Positions 58,890 to 64,000 of a DNA stretch of 64,000 nt are shown one piece after another. Each line of letters begins with the position of its first letter. The stretch's first letter is position 1. Both the position numbers and the translations under genes were made by a program. The notes below the pieces were generated by a model, which had not been told where the DNA came from, ran no database searches, and worked only from the letters and a program-made list of their open reading frames with translations. This DNA comes from Phocoena phocoena (lineage: Eukaryota > Chordata > Mammalia > Artiodactyla > Phocoenidae). Location of the stretch: the NCBI RefSeq assembly GCF_963924675.1, contig NC_089222.1, forward strand, positions 116,203,316 to 116,267,315, written 5' to 3'.

Positions 58890-59085
58890 CTGGAATTCAT
58901 TCATTTATATTCATTCATTCCCTCTTTATTTTAAAATTTGTCAGAGATTTATTAATAGCCAATAAGAACAAGTCTTCTGCATTTGAAACAGATTTGGAAA
59001 CCACTCTCAGGAAGCTTACAGACTTGGGAGTGGCATGGACTTATAAATATCTACAATGCAGTATTCAGCAAAAAATATAAGGTGT
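58890..59085 (-). mobile_element. L2 relic
   Basis: 'gaattcattcatttatattc attcattc' tail, then 'cactctcaggaagcttacag acttgggagt' (consensus 'ccctcatggagcttacattctag', split) show an antisense L2 3' end. Confidence 0.65.
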
Positions 59086-59229
59086 AGATAGTTTAGCTAA
59101 GCTACTCCATGGTACTGGTGCCTGGGCATCCATTTTGTGTGTCCAAGTGGCCTGTAGAGTCTTTAAACTGACACTAGACCCTTCATGCAAGAGTATTGCT
59201 TATATAACAGCTACAGAGTCACAAGCAAA
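59086..59229. other. Unassigned DNA upstream of an LTR
   Basis: No recognised feature in these 144 bp. Confidence 0.35.
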
Positions 59230-59609
59230 TGTTAAGTCCCTGATTTGACTTCCCCAACATCCCTTGAGATCAACATTCTCTCTTGCCTCCCAGCACCTGT
59301 ATGCCTTTCACGGCCCTTGGATAAGAACCTCAAGGGACTTAGGAAAACCCCACTCTTTTGTTTTGAATTGACCAATCCAACCCTAGCCCAGGAACCCCAA
59401 AGCACTCTAGCTACAGATGCTAATAAAGCAAGTGCACCAGGTCCTGTCACTCTCTCTGCCTGCACCCTGCCTTGACCTCTCCAAATAGCCCCTTGAGGTG
59501 TGCTGAATACCACCTCTGGGACCTGTGAGTAATAAACCTCTATTTCAATTTCTCTTTTGGTCTTTTGTTGAATAGATTCACCATCTGGCACCCTGTGCTC
59601 CACTTAACA
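59230..59609 (+). mobile_element. Solo LTR of an endogenous retrovirus (ERV1-like)
   Basis: The ends form perfect 7-bp inverted repeats: TGTTAAG (59230-59236) and CTTAACA (59603-59609), giving the TG...CA boundary of an LTR. Inside are a CCAAT motif near 59370 ('gaccaatcc') and a polyadenylation signal AATAAA at 59531-59536, followed by a pyrimidine-rich ~70-bp stretch that would be R/U5. At 380 bp it has normal LTR length. No internal retroviral genes flank it, so it is a solo LTR left after recombination. The 123-codon antisense frame 59232-59603 exactly shadows it. ERV1 class is inferred from size and U3/U5 style, not from a family match. Confidence 0.75.
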
Positions 59610-60099
59610 AATGCTAACAAAGTCAGAAGATGACGTTATAAACTCAGAAAAGTGAAGACAGGGGAAAGGGGAACTTAAGGTACCCAGAAAAATATGGCGG
59701 CTCCCCAGAGGATCTATCTCTTTAATACATATCTGAAGAATGAGGAAAAGCAGGGAGCAAGTTGGAGAGGGCGAAGAGGCAGTCATATGCCAAGAAAAGT
59801 TATAGTTTTCTTTCTAAAATGTTGAGAACTACTACTAATTAAGTATTTCTGAAATACGATTGATATGTTGAGTAAAAAGAGCCCCTGGATAGGCAGACAG
59901 AAATCAACACCTGCCCAGGAGGTCTTAAGAGACCTCAGTGATGAGTAACAGGTGCCTGAGTGAAAGATCAGCTTGGAAACTGTGTGGAGAATGATATGAA
60001 GGGGAGACATAAAAAGCAGAAAATTGGGTCTTGACATTTTCCGTGAGGTAATGTACTTCAATTAATTCAGGAAAAACAGACTGACACCCCATCTCACGA
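59610..60099. other. Unassigned DNA
   Basis: An antisense frame at 59783-60061 (92 codons) has no recognisable domain. No named repeat recognised. Confidence 0.4.
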
Positions 60100-60215
60100 T
60101 TCCTGACTTCACCACATCTCTAAAGACCATTTTTCCACATAAAGTTACATTTACACGTTGCAGGGATTAGGATCTGATATCCTTGGGGCTACTGTTCAGC
60201 CTACTACAGACATTT
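60100..60215 (-). mobile_element. MaLR-like LTR fragment
   Basis: 'aaagttacatttacacgttg', 'cagggattaggatctgatat', 'ggctactgttcagcctacta' resemble the antisense LTR passage 'aggtcacattctgaggtact', 'gggttaggacttcaacat', 'cacaattcagcccata'. Confidence 0.45.
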
Positions 60216-60380
60216 AATTTTAAGTGGCTGCAGGAATCAGGGACTGGAGGTATGAAATAGGAAGCAGAATCATTTGCTAAGAGAAGATAGTGCCAGTGAC
60301 ACTGGATTCTTGGCATCATCAATTTCTGATGTAGCTGTTCGGGAGAATGTAGCAGACAGCTGACTAGTTACTAAACAGTG

Positions 60381-60774
60381 GGGTTTTTTTTGGTTTTTTC
60401 CTATTCTTTTTCAGATTCTTTTCCCTTATAGGTTATTACAAAATGCTTAGTTCCCTGTGCTATACAGTAGGTCCCTGTTGGTTATCTTTTGTGCATATAA
60501 TAGTATGTATATGTTAATCCCAAACTCCTAATTTATCCCTCCCCACCTTTCCCTTTGGTAACTATAAGTCTGTTTTCTGTGACTGTCGGTTTATTTCTGT
60601 TTTGTATGTAAGTTCATTTGTAACCTTTTGTTTTAGATTCCACATATAAATGATATCATACGGCATTTGTCTTTGTCTGGCTTACTTCATTTAGTATGAT
60701 AAGCTCTAGGTCCATCTATGTTGATGCAAATAGCATTATTTCATTCTTTTTTATGGCTGAGTAATATTCATTAT

Positions 60775-60816
<42 letters not shown>

Positions 60817-62079
60817 TCTTCTTTATCCATTTATCTGTCGATGGACATTTAGGTTGCTTCCATGTCTTGGCTACTGTAAATAGTGCTGCTATGAACATTG
60901 GGGTGCATGTATCTTTTTCCAATTATGGTTTTCTCTGGATATATGCCCAGGAGTGGAATAGCAGAATCATTCAGTAGCTCTATTTTTAGTTTTTTAAGGA
61001 ACCTCAATATTTTTTTTTCCATAGTGGCTGCACCAATTTTAGTGTAGGAGGGTTCCTTTTCTTCACATCCTCTCCAGTATTTATTTGTAGACTTTTTGAC
61101 AATGGTCATTCTGACCAGAATGAGGTGATACCTCACTGTAGTTTTGATTTGCATTTCTCTAATAATTAGCGATGTTGAGCATCTTTTCATGTGCTTTTTT
61201 GCTATCTATATGTCTTCTTTGGAGAAGTATCTATTTAGATCCTCTGCCCATTTTTTGATTGGGTTATTTGTGTTTTTTTGATATTGAGCTGTATAAGTTG
61301 TTTGTGTATTTTGGAGATTAATCCCTTGTCAGTCACATCATTTGCAAATATTTTCTTCCATTCTGTAGGTTTTCATTTTGTTTATGGTTTCCTTTGCTGT
61401 GAAGAAGGTTTTAAGTTTAATTAGGTACCATTTGTTTATTTTTGTTTTTATTTTAGTTACTCTAGGAAACAGATCCAAAAAGATACTGCTGCAATTTATG
61501 TCAAAGAGTGCTCTGCCTATGTTTTCCTCTAGGAATTTTATAGTGTCCATCTCTAATCCATTTTGAGTTCATTTTTGTATATGGTGTTGTGTATGGTGTT
61601 TTTTTTTACATGTAGCTGTCTGATTTTCCCAGCACCACTTATTCAAGAGACTGTCTTTTCTCTATTCTATATCCTTGCCTCCTTTTTAGTAAATTAATTG
61701 ACCATAGGTGCATGGGTTAATTTCTGGGCTTTCTGTCCTGTTCTGTTAATCTATATGTCTGTTTTGGTGGCAGTACCATACTGTCTTGATTACTGTAGCT
61801 TTCTAGGATAGTCTGAAGTCAGGGAGCCAGATTCCTCTAGCTCTGTTTTTCTTTCTCAAGATTTCTTTGGCTATTTGGGGTCTTTTGTGTTTCCACACAA
61901 ATTTAATAATTTTTTGTTCTAGCTTTGTGAAAAATGCCATTGGTAATTTGGTAGGGATTGCACTGAATCTGTGGATTGCTTTGAGTAGTATAGTCATTTT
62001 CACAGTATTGATTCTTCCAATCCAAAGAACACGGTATATCTTTCCATCTGTTTGTGTCATCTTCAATGTCTTTAATCAG
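60381..62079 (-). mobile_element. L1 fragment: ORF2 C-terminal part and 3' UTR, antisense
   Basis: Antisense open stretches give canonical ORF2 peptides: 61803-62066 has [20 protein letters not shown] and [18 protein letters not shown]; 61338-61550 has LEENIGRALFDINCSS and KINKWYLIKLKTFFTAKE; 60849-61190 has [20 protein letters not shown] and [19 protein letters not shown]. Stops and shifts separate them. It is 5' truncated at 62079. The flanks ctaaacagtg (60371-60380) and ctaagcagtg (62080-62089) agree at 9 of 10. Directly inside the left flank lies a T-rich tail and then 'cctattctttttcagattct', a point upstream of the usual L1 end, so the 3' terminus is shortened too. Confidence 0.96.
60777..60812. 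repeat. (AC)n microsatellite within L1
   Basis: About 18 AC units, grown from the 'tatatacacaatgg' part of the L1 3' region. Such arrays in L1 copies are common and variable. Confidence 0.95.
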
Positions 62080-62089
62080 CTAAGCAGTG

Positions 62090-62540
62090 TTTTGGATGGA
62101 GTAGAAAGACAGATAGCCGCAAATATGGCAGTGGCAATAATCTGATGAGTTGGAGAAATGTTTCCCAGTCACCTTCAGATGGCTGGATGTAGGACACAAG
62201 ATGACAAGTAGTTGGATTAATCAGAGGCTCGAGCTTGCTGACCATATGCAGTTGAAAAAGATAAGTGAGAAGTTGGGGTCAGAAGTACTGTTTAAATTTG
62301 TTAAAGTGTTGGATGATGGGACTTAGGCCAGATGAAAAAGCAAGTAAACTCAGGAGAATGCTGAAATACTTGAGGAAAAAAATTTGAAACATGATTAATA
62401 GGAAGTAAAAGATTAAAGTTTATGTTCAAAGGGAGAATAACAGATAGCAGTGTCTACATGGTAATGGGTGACTTGATAGTGTGAATGTTGAATATTATTG
62501 TTGAATAGAATAGGAAGTGAGAGGGCAAGGACTGTCATTC
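62090..62540. other. Unassigned DNA, possibly old L2
   Basis: A G- and A-rich passage ('gagaagttggggtcagaagt', 'actcaggagaatgctgaaat') has a flavour of antisense L2 sequence but no firm match. Confidence 0.35.
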
Positions 62541-62581
62541 TCAAATTTTAATGTGTCTAAACATTGTCTGGAGACCTGATT
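62541..62581 (-). mobile_element. MER5A-like MITE, left part
   Basis: 'ctcaaattttaatgtgtcta' and 'aacattgtctggagacctga' fit the end of an antisense MER5A ('ctcaaactttagtgtgcatc', 'agaatcacctggaggg'). It is split by the SINE that follows. Confidence 0.6.
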
Positions 62582-62939
62582 TTTTTTTCTTAAGGCAGTT
62601 TTATTAATTTTTTTTTTTTTTTTGGCTGTGTTGGGTCTTCATCGTTGCTTGCAGGCTTTCTCTAGTTGCGGCGAGAGGGGGCTACTCTTCCTTGTGGTGC
62701 ACGGGCTTCTCATTGCGGCAGCTTCTCTTGTTCTGGAGCACAGACTCTAGGTGCATGGGCTTCAGTAGTTGTGGCTCTCAGGGTCACTAGTTGTGGCTCG
62801 TGGGCTCTAGAGCACAGTCTCAGTAGTTGTGGCACACAGGTTTAGTTGCTTCACGGCGTGTGGGATCTTCCCAGACCAGGTCTCAAACCCATGTCCCCTG
62901 CATTGGCAGGCGGATTCTTAACCACCACGCCACCAGGGA
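62582..62939 (-). mobile_element. CHR-type tRNA(Glu)-derived SINE, full length
   Basis: Antisense copy: a T-rich tail interrupted by 'cttaaggcagttttattaa', then 'ggctgtgttgggtcttcatc', 'tttctctagttgcggcgaga', 'cagtagttgtggctctcagg', and the tRNA-like end 'tggcaggcggattcttaacc', 'accacgccaccaggga'. Flanks agacctgatt (62572-62581) and agaccctgatt (62940-62950) fit a target-site duplication. Confidence 0.94.
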
Positions 62940-62950
62940 AGACCCTGATT

Positions 62951-63062
62951 CTACTTTTGAGGATTCTGATTCAATAGGTCTGGTGTGGGGTCCATGCACT
63001 TGTATCTGTAATGAAGACAATTTGGATAAAGGTAGCAGACATATCACACTTTGAGAAACTGC
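62951..63062 (-). mobile_element. MER5A-like MITE, right part
   Basis: 'gaggattctgattcaatagg' 'tctggtgtggggtccatgca', 'aaggtagcagacatatcaca' and 'ctttgagaaactgcc' match the antisense MER5A end ('ctgattcagtaggtctgggg', 'ccacactttgagaaccactg'). Confidence 0.8.
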
Positions 63063-63384
63063 CATAGGATGTTAGAATTATAGCTTATATAAATATTGCT
63101 GAAGTAGTATGGAAGCAAGATTTTGGATGAGAGAGAAAGGTGTGTCAAACCAGTCATCAATACAGGTGAGTGATAAAGAAGTCAATAACACTAGAATAAA
63201 TAGTACTGGGGATAAAAAGCATTGGATGAGATGGACAAAAATGGATAAAAAGGTTTTTGCATGAGCATAAGAGTGGAATAGGTTGAGATTTACAATAAAG
63301 GGCAAGGAGAATGCCATCTCCATCCCTGGGCGGGATAAGGGTAAGAAAGTGTGTTGTCTCTACATAAGGGCCATTCAAAAGAAG
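63063..63384. other. Unassigned DNA
   Basis: No gene recognised. Antisense frames at 63078-63323 and 63157-63396 have no domain. Confidence 0.4.
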
Positions 63385-63668
63385 TTTTTTAAACATCTTT
63401 ATTGGAGTATAATTGCTTTACAATGATGTGTTAGTTTCTGCTTTATAACATAGTGAATCAACTATGCATTTACATATATCCCCATATCCCCTCCTTCTTA
63501 CGTCTCCCTCCCACCGTCCCTATCCCACCCCTCTAGGTGGTCACAAAGCATGGAGCTGATCTCCTTGTGCTATGCGGCTGCTTCCCCCTAGCTATCTATT
63601 TGACATTTGGTAGTATATATAAGTCTATGCTACTCTCTCACTTCGTCCCAGCTTACCCTTTGTCTTCA
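63385..63668 (-). mobile_element. L1 3' end, severely truncated, antisense (different 3' UTR type)
   Basis: 'aacatctttattggagtata', 'gtgttagtttctgctttata', 'tcccacccctctaggtggtc', 'gagctgatctccttgtgcta', 'tgcggctgcttccccctagc', 'ctctctcacttcgtcccagc' is the reverse complement of the 3' UTR of the younger cetartiodactyl/cetacean L1 type. It differs from the 3' UTR of the L1s at 5804, 25823, 45151 and 60381. Flanks 'ttcaaaagaag' and 'ttcaagaaagag' suggest an imperfect target-site duplication. Confidence 0.92.
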
Positions 63669-64000
63669 AGAAAGAGCCAAGGTTCAAGTAAACTAAAGGA
63701 ATAATCTCGTCACTTGTGTATATGGATTTATCCCTCATAGATAGTATATTACTCACATTTTATTTACCACGTTCTCTTTGCATGTAAAAGAAACTCAATT
63801 ATAATTTTAAAATAGTATTTATTTTTTTCTTTATATACCAATTTGGCCAGAAAACTGTCTATAGATACTTATCTTAATAGCATATTTCTTTTCAAAACAC
63901 AATGTTATGATATTAATGTACATTATTGTAATAGATACTTCAAAGGAATAATTCTGATAATTGAAACATTATGTTTTTCTATTCAAACAGCAATAATTTA
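63669..64000. other. Unassigned AT-rich DNA
   Basis: No gene or named repeat recognised up to the window edge. Confidence 0.45.

Noticed and set aside
59232..59603. 123-codon antisense frame as a novel protein
   Set aside because: Its limits coincide with the solo LTR at 59230-59609, so it is an antisense shadow of the LTR.
60849..62066. Active L1 ORF2
   Set aside because: Stops and frame changes separate the recognisable peptides, and the endonuclease and most of the reverse transcriptase are missing through 5' truncation.

Overview
This looks like mammalian nuclear DNA from a cetartiodactyl, most likely a cetacean. The basis is nine copies of a tRNA(Glu)-derived SINE of the CHR-1/CHR-2 type (head TTCCCTGGTGGCGCAGTGG, B box GGTTCGA). 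Four or five are a short ~200-bp form resembling the central-deletion CHR-2 subfamilies described in whales and dolphins. Several L1 3' ends are of the cetartiodactyl type, and no BovB LINE or ruminant Bov-tA SINE was seen. No species can be named from the window alone. Family names of repeats are from memory of consensus sequences, not from a database search.

No protein-coding gene, exon or RNA gene could be supported. Open frames of 60-155 codons occur throughout, but each lacks a recognisable domain, overlaps a repeat, or has the length expected by chance in AT-rich DNA. The window reads as intergenic DNA (gene desert) or the inside of a very large intron.

Layout. 0-4.4 kb: purine-rich and AT-rich single-copy-looking DNA with MIR and L2 relics. 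4.4-6.9 kb: a three-layer nest, an old L1 split by a younger L1 that carries two SINEs. 7-14.2 kb: a full-length SINE, an ERVL-type (MLT2-like) LTR, MIRs, a hairpin cluster at 11.6 kb, and MER2-like and MER3-like DNA transposons. 15-21 kb: MIRs, L2 and a Tigger fossil with a readable transposase C-terminus. 21.4-34.5 kb: a short SINE, a hAT element, a truncated L1 with a perfect 15-bp target-site duplication (TSD), two MER5A copies, a second ERVL-like LTR, MIR/L2. 35-45.4 kb: SINEs, several L2 pieces, an L1 3' end. 45.5-46.9 kb: ancient L1. 46.9-52.9 kb: almost nothing recognisable. 53-54.7 kb: an L2 reverse-transcriptase fossil holding a MER20, then a SINE. 57.9-64 kb: dense again, with an L2 split by L1, a complete 380-bp solo LTR with perfect terminal inverted repeats, a 1.7-kb antisense L1, a MER5A split by a SINE, and a final L1 3' end.

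Nothing here forms an undescribed gene system. The most useful observations are relative-age relationships from nested insertions, recent-looking SINEs with near-perfect TSDs (candidate polymorphic loci), an L1 that seems to have used an early polyadenylation point, and a cluster of three perfect short inverted repeats in otherwise single-copy-looking DNA.
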